Source of the DNA: Holothuria scabra
Lineage: Eukaryota; Echinodermata; Holothuroidea; Aspidochirotida; Holothuriidae
Length of the DNA: 64,000 bases
Direction of reading: 5' to 3'
NCBI GenBank assembly: GCA_037179385.1
Contig: CM074187.1
Span: forward strand, 43,682,879-43,746,878
Positions 10,572-21,583 of this stretch are shown here, piece by piece (positions within the stretch are counted from its first letter, which is position 1; each line of letters opens with the position of its first letter). The position numbers and the translations under genes were made by a program. The notes below the pieces were generated by a model that worked only from the letters and a program-made list of their open reading frames with translations, did not search any database and was not told the origin of the DNA.

Positions 10572-13074
10572 TCAGAACAGATCCTTTTGAAACCAGCTGG
10601 GCCTCTTTTTATTCATTTCCACAATATTTTTGTTCCTATCTTGTTCACTAGCTTCTTCTCCTTCATATAAAATGACGTTCTCTTTCCCTTGTACGACTTC
10701 TCCGGAATTATTTTCAGTCCAAGAGGCAAACAGAGCATCTTTAATTTTGTGTGTTTCTTCTCTGATGTGTTGCAAACAATGTCTATGAGAAAAAATAATA
10801 AACAGGAAGTTCAAAATTTAGCAAATAAAAAGGAAATAACCAGAATGCAAAATTGCATTGTGGTGTTGATGATGTACACCTTTTTCCATATAATGATGTC
10901 AAATAACCTTTGACCTCCACAAAAAGCAATAGTTCTTTATCCTCATATGAAACCTTACCATGCCAAGAAAAAGCTTCTACGCTGTTTCCCATCTCTTCGT
11001 TTATACTGTACATGCATAATACCTGATACAGTAAAGGCTATGTGCTCAGCAATGTAAGTACCTCTAGGCTACTTGTTAAATCTAATGAAATGTGTATTGT
11101 TTCAGTTAAAATTTACAAACCTCCCAGTTTTTCTAGTAATCTCTGTATTTTGGGGGCTCTGAAGATGAAAATCTCCCTATTTTGAAGTCACACAGGTTGA
11201 CAGGTCTGGCACTGTTTCACTAGGAATTACTTGATGAGCCTGGCATTGCATTGTATCAATTGTATTTTATGTTGAGGCGAGGGATAAGGCTTTTACAAGC
11301 CAGTTAAATATTTCATCCTCAAAGAGTGCACATCAGCACATCTCATTAAAGACCAGAATGCAAAAACATATTGAGGTTTCGATGACATACATTCTATTCT
11401 TCATAATACCATGATGTCCCATATACTGTATTCTCATCAAATGATATACTACTGTAGCATGTTTGAAAAATAACTTTATGTTATTCCAGATGAACTTTGA
11501 CTTCCAACAACTATATGGACCATCTTTCCACCATAACATGTTCACATACCAAATATGAAATATATTTTAAGTTTCCTTTTTATATGACACATTTATATGC
11601 CATGTTTGAAAACTGTCAGACATTCTCTTGAGATATCCTGTTCATAAGAGCAAAGTGTCACAAATGTACACACACACAATCACACAAATACATACACATG
11701 CCATTATGACTGTGTTTTTTTCTCATATCATCAAAAACATCACTATCCTCCAAAAAAGGCAAACTCAAATGGCAATCTTTACAACTTGCACCTATTAATG
11801 ACATACCAATATTATATAACCCTTAAAAGGTCCCACTTTGACTGAATTGGAAGGCTTTTTGATGTGTCAAATGTTGTTATCATTTGTTCACTACAAAGCA
11901 GTGGTTTAACTAGACATTTTTCAGGGGAAGGGGGAGGGGGGGGGGGAAAGAGCCCAGATTTTCTGAAGTTTCTTCCAAAGTTGGAACACCACTGTTATGC
12001 GAGCTTGATTTCCTGCACGTGAAGCATGCCAATTTTTTGCCCCTTTAAAATGAATTTTTGAAAATATTGACCTTGTGTTGCAGAAAATTCTGGATTTTGC
12101 TGTAAGGAAATTTGAAAAATGGGGGGATTTCTTGAGCATCTGCATTACTATTGGCAAATCTGAGATTTCACTGCGACCAAAGATCCTTGTAGTTACATAA
12201 TGTTATCTAAGGCCTAGAAGTTGAGGCTCTCCCACAACATTTTAAAAGTGAAGAGCTTATTTCGGAGAAAATTTGGACTTTCATGAAAGAAAATTTATGA
12301 AAATAGCACTGTAGTTAGGGGTGTCACTTGATGATATGGTAAATTTCTGGTAAATTTCTGATTTTATCATTTTCCTGAGCTTGGAGAAGCTTTCCCAAAC
12401 TTAATCATGAGTGAGCACTACTGAATTGGGATTGGGAATTGCAATTTGCAGTGCAAGAAGCATGCGGAAAGAGTTGCCTCTTTGAATAAATAATTACAAA
12501 TATGGAGCTTTTATTGGACAGAATTCCGAATTGCATGAAAAAAAAGTCGGGAAAACCATATGGTAGTTAAATGGAGTCACATATGGCAAATTTCCAAATT
12601 TTTCATTTTTCCCCTCCCCATACCAGTAGCTATGCCACTGATGCAAATTTTCTTAAACCTTCACCCTTTAAACATTAAGTTATTAACAGTACCATACCTG
12701 TTTTCACGGTCACAATATTGCAGGTATGTCTCAGTTATCTTGGTTTACAAAAAAGTTTAGTTGGATTACTTAAAGTTACCTCTTAGCCAGAGTCAACCAG
12801 GTTTTACAGTTTTAACCAGTAAATTTTACTTACGAGCACAAAAATCCTATCCTTCTAGGGTTTCCGCATTTTTCACAAGCAACTAAGTCTGTTGTCCTTT
12901 TGTATAACTTTTCCTTTGCTCTGCGTCTGGTCATATTAACCTGGTTGGTACGTCTGTGCTTTGGTACTGCCAACAGTAACCCATCCCATTGCCATGGGTC
13001 ATTGCTATTTGGATCTGATATTGTCCACTTTGATTGTTGAGCATGAGGCACTGCTCCAAGACACACTGGCACTT
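10572..13074 (-). CDS. MRPL32: mitochondrial large-subunit ribosomal protein bL32m
   Basis: Two minus-strand exons are firm: 13074-12834 and 10782-10572 (stop at 10572-10574). The upstream exon starts after TTTCAG and ends at GTAAGT in phase 2; the downstream exon follows TTCTCATAG. Joining completes a Ser codon and makes the second half of the zinc site: CEKC in the first exon and CSHC across the junction. The family signature AVPKHRRT...RRR precedes it, and the C-terminus SEQDRNK...KKRPSWF matches animal MRPL32 closely. The protein is a structural part of the mitochondrial 39S subunit; family members are imported and matured by the m-AAA protease. The intron 10783-12833 holds a hAT-like element. 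The N-terminal exon with the targeting peptide is only tentatively placed (15596-15629). With it the protein would be about 160 residues, somewhat short for the family, so a further exon may be missing. Confidence 0.9.
11899..12640. mobile_element. old hAT-like non-autonomous element in MRPL32 intron
   Basis: Left end CAGTGGTTTAACTAGACA and right end CCAGTAGCTATGCCACTG are imperfect inverted repeats. Flanks CTACAAAG and ATGCAAAT agree at 5 of 8 positions. Just inside the left end is a G-rich run at 11926-11946. The body is related to 30822-31500 and 33835-34870, including the uninterrupted site ATCTAAGGCCT that is split by an insertion in the 33835 copy. Confidence 0.6.
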
Positions 13075-15595
13075 CTGAAAATATAGTTAAACAATATATA
13101 CTGTATAACAAGATATTATTCAATTCCTGCTTAGAAAGTTATAGAAACTCTGTACAATTGTGCAAAAAACATCACTGCATAGTAAGCTATATGAGGTCCA
13201 ATAACAGCTCAGTTACTAATCAACTGGTTTTATTAGGGCTAGCCATTGTTTTTCTCCAGTTATGTGTCACTGTAAAATTCTTACAGTCATTCACTGTAAG
13301 CAGGGAACTAGCTGTTGTAAGAGTATGTTTTGGGTACATAGCAGTGATCTTCAGTCTTCAGTTCACAACTCCAAAAGGCTAAGACAGTCATCACAGAGTG
13401 CACAGATAACAGTTAAAAGAAGTCAACAAGGGCAACACAACCAAAACAAAAAGTGCAACTGGGAACTAAATTGAAATACAGACAAAACCACAAACCAAAC
13501 AACCACAAAGCAACCAGTGCAAGTAAAAACAAACGACAAGGGCCCTTAAGAGTTGACTGACTGAATGAGGACCCATGTATTTGTCGATGGGTCTCTGATC
13601 CACCTATGGGAGAGGATTGAGGTAGAGGTAGCAGCTCAAAAGGATGAAACAGACGGTTAAATCTTAATTACATGGGGAATAGTATTCCAAAGGCGAGTAC
13701 TTCTAACAAAGAACTGGTATTTGAATGCCTCAGAGGGATAGCACTATGTACTGTATTCAAAATCTGTGATTTACTTCCATGAAATCTGGTGACACACCTT
13801 CAAACTGTGTGATGACACAGCAGTTCATTGTCTCACCATCCCCCCCCCCTTCCCCCCATGGGAATCTGAAAGGGGAGGAGAAACTAAAAAGATGAAGACA
13901 ACAACAAGAGCCAGAGGGTACTATGGTTCCTTGCATTTAAGCTGATTTTGTATTAAGGAAGTCACAAGGTACAGCATAATTTGCACCTTCAACCCCAATG
14001 ACTTTTGGCCTTCACCCCAAAATGTAGAGGCACATTTAATTTCAAAATCGTACAAACACTTGCAGTTTGAGAGAAATTGAACACTTGGATTTTTCAAGTT
14101 ATCACACTGCATATCCCCCATTTCCATGTGACAAATACATACACTCATCACCCTCACTAAAATGTCATGTACGGTACTTGAGTTTGGGGCAGTATAGGAG
14201 GGTAGTTAATTGCCTTTTGGTCCATCTCAACAATTCAAATTCAGACCATACAAGAAGTCACAAAGGTGAAATAAAATCAAAGTAGGTCAACACTGCACTG
14301 CATTTTACATTAACACAAGTGTCCCTTGTGCAAGAAATTTAAGTCATCTGGTTGTCCCTGACAATCAAGATTGATGATGGAGGACTAGAAATTATGCCAT
14401 AGTTGTCCTTTGGACTACCTAAATGTTTGCCTCAAAAGCAAAAATAAGCAAAGGCACAAGTCTGCTTATAAGGCAGAGCCTGATTTTTTACCACCAATTT
14501 CAGGTCAAATGAGGTCACAAAGTAGGTCAACACGTGCACTTTACTCGGATGAGCACAACTTTCCATTAAGTCATCCCCCTATGTTACTTGGTTATTGAGT
14601 TATTGCACCACATACCTCACATTCCAATGCATATGACCTACACACTAACTTTCCTGTCACTTAGTTGTCAATAACTTGAGTTAGGAACATTCTAGATGGG
14701 AAGTGTAATTGCCTTTTTGGTTTGTCTGATCAAGACGTATCAAGACGTCTCCAAAAATTTACAAAGGTCAAAAGGTCAAATGAGGTCAAGTGAGGTCAAG
14801 CTGGGTCATCACATTTACTTCACAAATAGACGAACACAAATCTCCATTACACCACCCCTCTAAAATGTTACAGTGGCAAGATATTGTCATTTTAAGAACT
14901 TTTACATTAAGCCCCGCCCACTCATTAATATGCAAGATACGACCACCAAAAACAATAGGGCACATTTACTCAATAGAGTTCATGTACCAACCAAGTTTGA
15001 TGAAAATTGAGCTCTTGGTTATTGAGTTATCGTGTCACATACCTCACATTCCAATGCACACATTAAGCCCTGTACACTCATTAATATGCACAATATCGGC
15101 ACCAAACGATAGGGCACATCTCCTGAACATGATACACATACACACCAAGTTTGAGACAATTGCGTACTCGGTTACTGAGTTATCGTGTCACATACCTCGC
15201 ATTCCAATGTGTCACATACACACACACACACATACATACGCCCACTTGACTGCATAGGTTCCTTTGTTAACACAAGGAACCAAAAGCAAGAGCCCTGAAA
15301 ATTCAAATTTCAGTTTTCCCTGAATTTCCATGATTTCCAGTATTGAATGATGTCGTAGGCTTTCACTTGCTGTATTTTAAGATTGAGGGGCAATTTTCAT
15401 CCACATGGGCACACCAAATAAGTGCCCTTCCTTTCTATGTTATATAAATGTAAAGTGTTAGCCAGCCTTTAACTGTTACTGTTGGTACCGAGCGCCTGTG
15501 GGCTCTAACTTAGGCCTACTTGTAACCACTGATCTCTATAAATAAACCAGGATAGTGCTTCGTCTATAGAAGCACGTACAAACAGTTGAAATCAC
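13075..15595. other. putative MRPL32 intron 1; repeat-rich part 13920-15290
   Basis: Between 13924 (GGTTCCTTG) and 15284 (CAAGGAACC) lies an element with partly repeated units: the block GTTATTGAGTTAT...ACATACCTCACATTCCAATG recurs near 14598, 15018 and 15170. GAGGTCA-rich stretches and a short CA run (15216-15232) are also present. The 155-codon frame here is a by-product of the repeats. 13380-13560 is A-rich, without a gene. Confidence 0.45.
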
Positions 15596-15629
15596 CGCTA
15601 AAACGCGACGGCAGCCATACCACTCCCAT
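15596..15629 (-). CDS. MRPL32: tentative first coding exon of MRPL32
   Basis: Minus-strand ATG at 15629 gives MGVVWLPSRFS and then a phase-1 junction at GTGATT, which fits the phase of the exon starting at 13074. The peptide is basic and hydrophobic, as for a short mitochondrial targeting segment. The donor is weak and no other support exists. The surrounding segment is repeated in inverse at 22870-22960. Confidence 0.3.
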
Positions 15630-17244
15630 TCTTACACGACCGACTAAGAGCTGAGTGTACATTAGTGTGCAGCAGTTGTCAGTCACCGTTTGTTATTGAC
15701 TTCTTAGCAATCGTGGTGGTAAGGAAAGTGGACGAAGGAGCATCGGGTGGGAGAGGGGACTGTAGAAAATGTTGGGGTTTTAAAAATTAGCACAATACGC
15801 CTTTCAGAGAGCCATACAGTGTACATTGGCAGACTGAGGACCCAAAAGGTGTAAGTAGCCTAAATAGTGCATGATGAAATTGTCAAGTTGAAAGCAGCTC
15901 CACGGAGTGGATACTGAAAACAGCTTAGAACTCAGCTGTTTAATGACAAAAGAAAACAAAAACAGTCTCATTTTAAACTTGAAGCTCTCTTAATTTAGTC
16001 ACCTCTTACCTAATACACAAAATTAAAAAATAATTACTTTTATGTGACAAATTTCATTGCTTTAGTTTCAAAATATAGATTAAAAAATAAGTTTCACTTG
16101 ATACAATGTAAAAATAATGTGATACAGTCAGTACTTACAGGCCACAGGTAGTCTCTCAAAAATTATTTAAAACCCTTAAAACACTCTTTTAACCCATACT
16201 AGTACCCCCACCAGTCTCTCAGGTATGTATTCATACTCGCAACTCTGTCCCCCTTCGAACCCCCTCCCCCCAAACTATCGCAAATTCTACTTGTAGCGTA
16301 GCACTCTGCATTTAAATTTTCTTGACTCAATATAAGCAGTTCCAAGTGGGCTGAAAGCTTCAAGAACTTTACAATTAAGAGTTTAAAGTGGAAAGTATAT
16401 GCTCAGCTAATAATGTTTAATTGCCACAGCAGCAAATTATTGTGGTCTGAAAATCAGTGGTTACACTAGTGATGAAGATTTTGCGCCCAACCAACTCACA
16501 CTCCCCCTTTCCCTATTTGAAAGTGGCCAGCATGCACTCTTTGTAGGGAGTTGTTGTTTAGTACAACTCCCTGTCTATGCATCAGTTAATTACCTCAACA
16601 AAATGAATAAACACCAAACAAATTAAATATGATTGTGCTACAATATTCAAACAAAGTGAAAAACAACAGTGACGATATATACAGGACACCTAATTTTCTA
16701 TGGGGGGGGGGGGGCAAGAGCATTTTTGCTCGAATGATTATGTCACCGTTTATCATGTTTTGCCCATGTTTTGCCCAAATAGACCAACTGCTATTGCCCG
16801 AATTGGGAGCGCAAGTGCCTCCCCTACCCCCTGAACCCCGCCTCGTATGCCAGACAGTGACAATGTAATGAGTAGCTGACTTAAATCTGGTATAACCAAA
16901 ACAACAAGTAAATCATGTTCAGTGTAGGTCTAATTGACCAAACGTGCAAGGAAGAGCAATAAAGGTGCACTGCAGCCTCTTGAAAACAGCAAGAGTTGTC
17001 TAAATATGCTTTTTTTCAAGTAACCAAAACTGTCCCAAACCCACGGGGACCTTGACTGGCCCCAGTGATTATGCCAACTATCAACAAGTTTTTCATGTGA
17101 TTGAAAATTATGAGGTCACCCATCCACCTGTCTACTAAAAAACCTTATTATTTGCATATTTTTGTTTCTACCTAGCCACTTACAAGTGAAATGTTCTTTG
17201 GCAACCTTTAAAACTGTAGATTGGTGCGATTGGTAGCTGCTCAC
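15630..17244. other. upstream flank of MRPL32; degenerate transposon ends
   Basis: 15600-15760 is CpG-richer than its surroundings and may hold the MRPL32 promoter. 16690-16860 has a G13 run and the end CCGCCTCGTATGCCAGACAGTG, typical of the local hAT-like elements. No gene was found. Confidence 0.4.
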
Positions 17245-17521
17245 TGTAATGAGATTGTTAACACAAATGAAATAAACGCAATCTTCTAAGTTCTGGATCC
17301 AGTATATATTTACAAAACATAAACGTACAAAATAAAATAAGGGTTGTCTCCTCGTTGACAACTAAATATCGACTAGGATTGAGAAGTGATGTTACCCACG
17401 TGCAATCCTTTTTATATTAACCTTATATATTTAATATGATTGGTTCATGCATGCACGTGATATGTATAGAATCTGCATAAGTATGAATATGCATATTAAT
17501 AAGAATAAACATCACATTACA
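17245..17521 (-). repeat. 3' LTR of the Gypsy element
   Basis: 277 bp with TG and CA ends. It contains two CACGTG motifs (17397-17402, 17454-17459) and, read on the minus strand, TATATAAGG and ATATAAAAAGG as TATA-like candidates. Same sequence as 22482-22758. Confidence 0.95.
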
Positions 17522-17533
17522 TCCCCCTTGTTC
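17522..17533 (-). other. polypurine tract of the Gypsy element
   Basis: Minus-strand AGAACAAGGGGGA directly abuts the 3' LTR, the expected place and composition for the plus-strand DNA primer. Confidence 0.75.
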
Positions 17534-17587
17534 TCTAAAGGAAGATACATAAAGCAGAATACTTGTAACAACAAAAATATAACATAA

Positions 17588-18165
17588 TTACAAATCTAAT
17601 ATCTCTCTTGGGATCACTCTACGACCTGACCTGGTACGATAGTACCCATCACTTTCGGACACCGGTTGTTCTGTGTCTGAGTCTACACTCTCTGTATCGG
17701 AACTGTTCTGAGATTCATTTTCTGCAAAGGACACATTTCTCTCCCCTTTCTTTATATGCCTACGATTTCGTCTAAGTACCCCTGCCCTAGGAGTCTCAAT
17801 ATCATAAGATCTTGGCTCAGATCTCTGGTTAGCTATCTTACCAGGGACCATTTTCCAGTGTCTTGGTTTTGGACGTAGACATTCTGCCCTGGGGATAAGG
17901 GACCTAAATTTTTAGTATTGCGATCGTGATACACTTTTTTGCTTATGCTGCCTTTCCTGCAGACGTTGTCCCACCTCATCCCTGTTATGGGACCTATTCT
18001 CAACTTTGACGGGAAGATTTGCTCTAAATTTACGACCAGTTAATAATTCTGCAGGTGATGGTAGCTTTGCATCAACAGGAGTAGCTCTAAGTGCAAGTAA
18101 AGCCATATTTACATCTGTCTTTGACTGCTTAGCTTTACGAATGCAGTTTTTGACAATTTGGACCT
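17588..18165 (-). pseudogene. 3' end of pol: integrase C-terminal part, frame-broken
   Basis: Reading continues beyond the pol stop at 18135 in another frame: 18106-17912 holds RATPVD and PAELLTGR, a conserved motif after the integrase core. It stops at 17912, and 17851-17588 then gives an acidic and Ser-rich tail ending RSGRRVIPREILDL. At least three small frame changes are needed, near 18150, near the A6 run at 17935-17940 and near 17850. They may be true decay or homopolymer errors in the assembly. Confidence 0.7.
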
Positions 18166-20732
18166 GCCGTTTCTATGAATCCATTTGACTTTGGGTACCT
18201 TGGACTCGATGTTACATGAGAAAATGACCAGTCCTCACTAAAGCCCTTGAAGGCACTGCTTGCATACTGACTACCATTGTCTGTAATCATCCTTTCTGGC
18301 ACTCCATGCTCTGAAAACATTTGTTTCAACATGTTAATAATAGTGTTACTACTTGACTGATTACTTGGCACTTCTTTGACTAAGAAGAACTTTGAATAGT
18401 AATCTGCAACTAAAAGGTAATCTTTACCATTTAGATAGAATAAGTCAGAACCTAACACTTGCCAGGGTCTCGTTGGAATTTCAATCTGCTCCAAGGGCTC
18501 AGGTGGGAGAGAATTACCATGCTCTTGACATATAACGCACTCTTTAACCATACTCTCAATATCCTTATTAATATTATTCCAAAACACACAAGTTTTGGCC
18601 CTGAGCTGGCTCTTAACAATGCCTTGATGGCCAACGTGTATTCTGTCAAGTATACCTGACCGCATGCTCTGCGGAATTATTAATCTATCACCTTTCATGA
18701 TGATTCCACTTTCAACTGACAACTCATCCCGAAAGGGCCAATATTTTTGTAAGGGCTTCGGGACAGACCGCCTTTCCTCGGGCCAGCCTTCAATAATTAT
18801 ATCCTTTAGAATACTAAGTTCTGTGTCTGACATCGTTTCTTTTTTGATGTCTTCAAGCTTTTGCTCTGAGAATTGTACAAAATTTACCACTATCTCTTCC
18901 TTTTCAATTGGTTCACCTTCCAGTGGATTCAGTCTAGAAAGAGCATCAGCCATTACCATATCTTTCCCAGGTTTGTATCGAATAGTCATGTCATAGCTTT
19001 GAAGCCTTAATAACAACCTTTGCAATCTAGGTGGAGCAGCACTAAGATTCTTAAGTTTGATCATTTCTAGTGGTTTATGATCAGATTCGACAATGAAACT
19101 TTTACCATAAATATAATTATGGAATCTTTCACAAGCATACACAACGGCGAGCATTTCTCGCTCTATATTTGCATATCTTTGCTCTGTTTCGGTAAAAGCT
19201 TTCGATGCAAAATGAATTGGTTTGTTGTTTTGAGTTAACACACAACCAACACCTTTTAAGGAAGCATCAACCTCAATGATTGATTCCTTATTGGGATCAA
19301 AATATGCTAGTGTTACCTGTTCACTTATTAGGTCTTTGAGTTTCTGAAAATCTTTACTATGGGTATCTGTCCATTCAAAGACTGCATCTTTCTTCAATAA
19401 CTCACGTAAGGACGCTGTGTTTTGGGACAGTTGTGGAATGTATGGAGCCATATAAGTGACAATTCCCATAAACCTTTGTAACTGCTTCGCTGTTTTAGGT
19501 ACCTCAATTTTCTTAATGGCTGTCACTTTTTCAGGGTCAGGATGCACACCTTCTTTGTCATAAATCTGCCCAAAAAATTTGATGTTTGAATTTCTTATTA
19601 CACACTTGTTAGCGTTGAAGACAAGGCCTTTCGTTGTGGCCACCTCCATTAGATTTCTCAAATTTTGATCGTGTTCTTCTGTTGTTTTACCAAAAACACA
19701 GATATCATCTGAAATACCTATTGTGCCTGGACAGAGTTCAAGAATTTGGTTCATTTTGGTTTGAAAAACATCCTGACTTAAACACAGGCCGAAAGGCAAA
19801 CGTTTGAAGCAAAAACGCCCGAAAGGACTGTTAAATGTTGTTAGGCGACTAGATTCATTGTCAAGTACTACTGACCAATAACCATGCTTGGCATCCATTT
19901 TTGAAAATACTGTACTATTTGCCAGTTTGTGTGTAATTTCTTCACATGTTGGAATATGACATTGACCTCGTTTGATAGCCTTATTCAAGTCTTTTGGATC
20001 AAGACAAACTCTTAACCTGCCATCTGGTTTACGACGGTAAACCAGACTAGACACCCAATCTGTCGGTTCTGTAACAGATTCAATTACACCTAGGGACACC
20101 ATATCATCTAGCTCCTTTTTAACATCGTCCACTATCTGCACAGGACATCTACGTGGGGCATGTACTACAGGTGGTACTGACTTGTCACATACTATATGGT
20201 ACTCCCCTTCGAACTTCCCAATACCCTGAAAACTATCAGGATACATTCTTTTAAGGTCATCAATGTTTTCTACACTCGATTTCAAATTAAGATTACAATT
20301 AAAAGTCACCAGATTTAAGTCGAGGCAAGATTTCAAACCTATCACGGCTGGGCCGTCCACATCGGTAACATAAAATTTAACTTTTGACCTATTATCCTCA
20401 AATGTACAGTCTAGGAAATGCATACCATAATGATGTATTACGCTTCCATTATAAGCCGTAATAATTGTGTCACTATTCTGTAGTGGAGCACTTGGAAGCG
20501 GTTTGCCATTACTAACCTTATGTGGGTACATTTGTTTGAAAATGCGCATGGGAAGAATGTTTCCCTCTGCACCCGTGTCCACTTTAACTTTTAAGGTTGC
20601 ATCCTTACCCCTATGAACTGTATTAAGGGTTGCAAAAATTTCACTACAAAGAACTTTGGATCCTTGGATGTTATTAATTTTGATTATTTCAAATTTAATT
20701 TGTTCAACACTGACAATTTCACTGTCTTTTTT
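18135..20732 (-). CDS. pol: Gypsy pol polyprotein (protease, RT, RNase H, integrase)
   Basis: The frame is open from the slippery site at 20732. The open stretch that starts with the GTG codon at 20582 is 815 codons; numbering is from there. Protease DTGAE is at 2-6. RT has KMDA (D230) and, in place of the usual YxDD, ISDD (290-293), with LPFGL before it. RNase H has VDAS (D439), E476 and SDH (D501). Integrase has the HHCC zinc site (H649, H652, C682, C685) and a D713, D768, E804 triad with a D-35-E spacing. There is no start Met: the frame is -1 relative to gag and continues upstream of GTG without a stop, so pol is expected as a Gag-Pol fusion. It ends early at 18135 just after the catalytic Glu by a frame change. 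Confidence 0.93.
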   Translation of the reverse strand, partial: KKDSEIVSVEQIKFEIIKINNIQGSKVLCSEIFATLNTVHRGKDATLKVKVDTGAEGNILPMRIFKQMYPHKVSNGKPLPSAPLQNSDTIITAYNGSVIHHYGMHFLDCTFEDNRSKVKFYVTDVDGPAVIGLKSCLDLNLVTFNCNLNLKSSVENIDDLKRMYPDSFQGIGKFEGEYHIVCDKSVPPVVHAPRRCPVQIVDDVKKELDDMVSLGVIESVTEPTDWVSSLVYRRKPDGRLRVCLDPKDLNKAIKRGQCHIPTCEEITHKLANSTVFSKMDAKHGYWSVVLDNESSRLTTFNSPFGRFCFKRLPFGLCLSQDVFQTKMNQILELCPGTIGISDDICVFGKTTEEHDQNLRNLMEVATTKGLVFNANKCVIRNSNIKFFGQIYDKEGVHPDPEKVTAIKKIEVPKTAKQLQRFMGIVTYMAPYIPQLSQNTASLRELLKKDAVFEWTDTHSKDFQKLKDLISEQVTLAYFDPNKESIIEVDASLKGVGCVLTQNNKPIHFASKAFTETEQRYANIEREMLAVVYACERFHNYIYGKSFIVESDHKPLEMIKLKNLSAAPPRLQRLLLRLQSYDMTIRYKPGKDMVMADALSRLNPLEGEPIEKEEIVVNFVQFSEQKLEDIKKETMSDTELSILKDIIIEGWPEERRSVPKPLQKYWPFRDELSVESGIIMKGDRLIIPQSMRSGILDRIHVGHQGIVKSQLRAKTCVFWNNINKDIESMVKECVICQEHGNSLPPEPLEQIEIPTRPWQVLGSDLFYLNGKDYLLVADYYSKFFLVKEVPSNQSSSNTIINMLKQMFSEHGVPERMITDNGSQYASSAFKGFSEDWSFSHVTSSPRYPKSNGFIETAGPNCQKLHS

Positions 20733-21583
20733 GAAATTTGCCCCTTTGGAGCAGAATGCTCCGATCTATAACGAGACCTAGACCTTCTCTTAGATGTGGG
20801 TTTGCTTGAATTCGATGACCCAGTGTATTTACTATTATCTCGAGACTTAGACCTACACATGGACTTCCAATGATTGAACTTCCCACACGAAAAACATTTG
20901 GAACCAATTGCTGGACATTCCCCCTTATGTGGATATTTTAAACCACATCGATTACATTTTCGATTGCTGTTTTGGGTCTTCTGCCCCTTCAATGCGTCTA
21001 TTTTCATGCCTGCAGCTGGCACGGTTGCTTGCAATGCTGACATATGAGCCTTTGTGGCTTCGTATGTTCGTACAATATCCATTGCTCCATCTAACGTTAG
21101 GGTTTCATCCTTACCCAACAGCTTCTCCTGAATTTTTTTGTGAGGAGTCCCTAAAATCAGTTGCTCGATTAGGCGAACCTTTAATTCGCTTGGAGTAAAC
21201 TTACACTTTTCAGCCTGGCGCTTACATCTTGTCATAAAATCATCAACATTCTCGTGACTGTCTTGTCTCATTTGTTGCAATTTATACCGAGCCAATCTAA
21301 AATTACTCTTTGGCTCAAAATGCTTTTCAAAGAACGATAGAATTTCATCTGGGTTTGACCTTTGTTTATCTGTCAACTCCCAAGTTTCATAGACATTAAT
21401 GCCTTCTCGTCCCAACCACAATAGTATATAGGTTACTTTTTCATTGTCACTCTTTGATGACATAGGACCTGAAAATATTAGCTTACAACAACTCATGAAG
21501 CTTTTAAATGCTGTTGGCAAATCATCTGATTTCCAATCTAAAGTAGGGGGTACGAAACCTACTAACTCAGTCATAATGTCCAC
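20684..21583 (-). CDS. gag: Gypsy gag (capsid and nucleocapsid)
   Basis: 299 codons from ATG at 21583 to TAA at 20684. Residues 1-190 form a helical capsid-like part with the retrotransposon gag signature (FFEKHFEPKSNFRLARYKL, then DDFMTRC). Two zinc knuckles follow: C210-x2-C-x5-H-x3-C223, a variant form, and C230-x2-C-x4-H-x4-C243, the standard one. The tail (250-299) is Ser/Lys/Arg-rich, as for RNA binding. The first Met after the 0.9-kb leader is used. Codons 285-286 (AAA AAG) form the frameshift site. Confidence 0.93.
   Translation of the reverse strand: MDIMTELVGFVPPTLDWKSDDLPTAFKSFMSCCKLIFSGPMSSKSDNEKVTYILLWLGREGINVYETWELTDKQRSNPDEILSFFEKHFEPKSNFRLARYKLQQMRQDSHENVDDFMTRCKRQAEKCKFTPSELKVRLIEQLILGTPHKKIQEKLLGKDETLTLDGAMDIVRTYEATKAHMSALQATVPAAGMKIDALKGQKTQNSNRKCNRCGLKYPHKGECPAIGSKCFSCGKFNHWKSMCRSKSRDNSKYTGSSNSSKPTSKRRSRSRYRSEHSAPKGQISKKTVKLSVLNKLNLK
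20726..20732 (-). promoter_or_regulatory. putative -1 ribosomal frameshift site A AAA AAG
   Basis: Read on the minus strand, the heptamer is A|AAA|AAG in the gag frame (codons 285-286), the standard X XXY YYZ form. The -1 frame is open from here through protease into RT, while gag stops about 40 bases downstream. I did not establish a downstream pseudoknot. Confidence 0.7.

Noticed and set aside
14790..15257. 155-codon plus-strand frame
   Set aside because: Made of repeat units with His/Ile/Thr-rich text and a CA run; follows the repeat, not a protein family.
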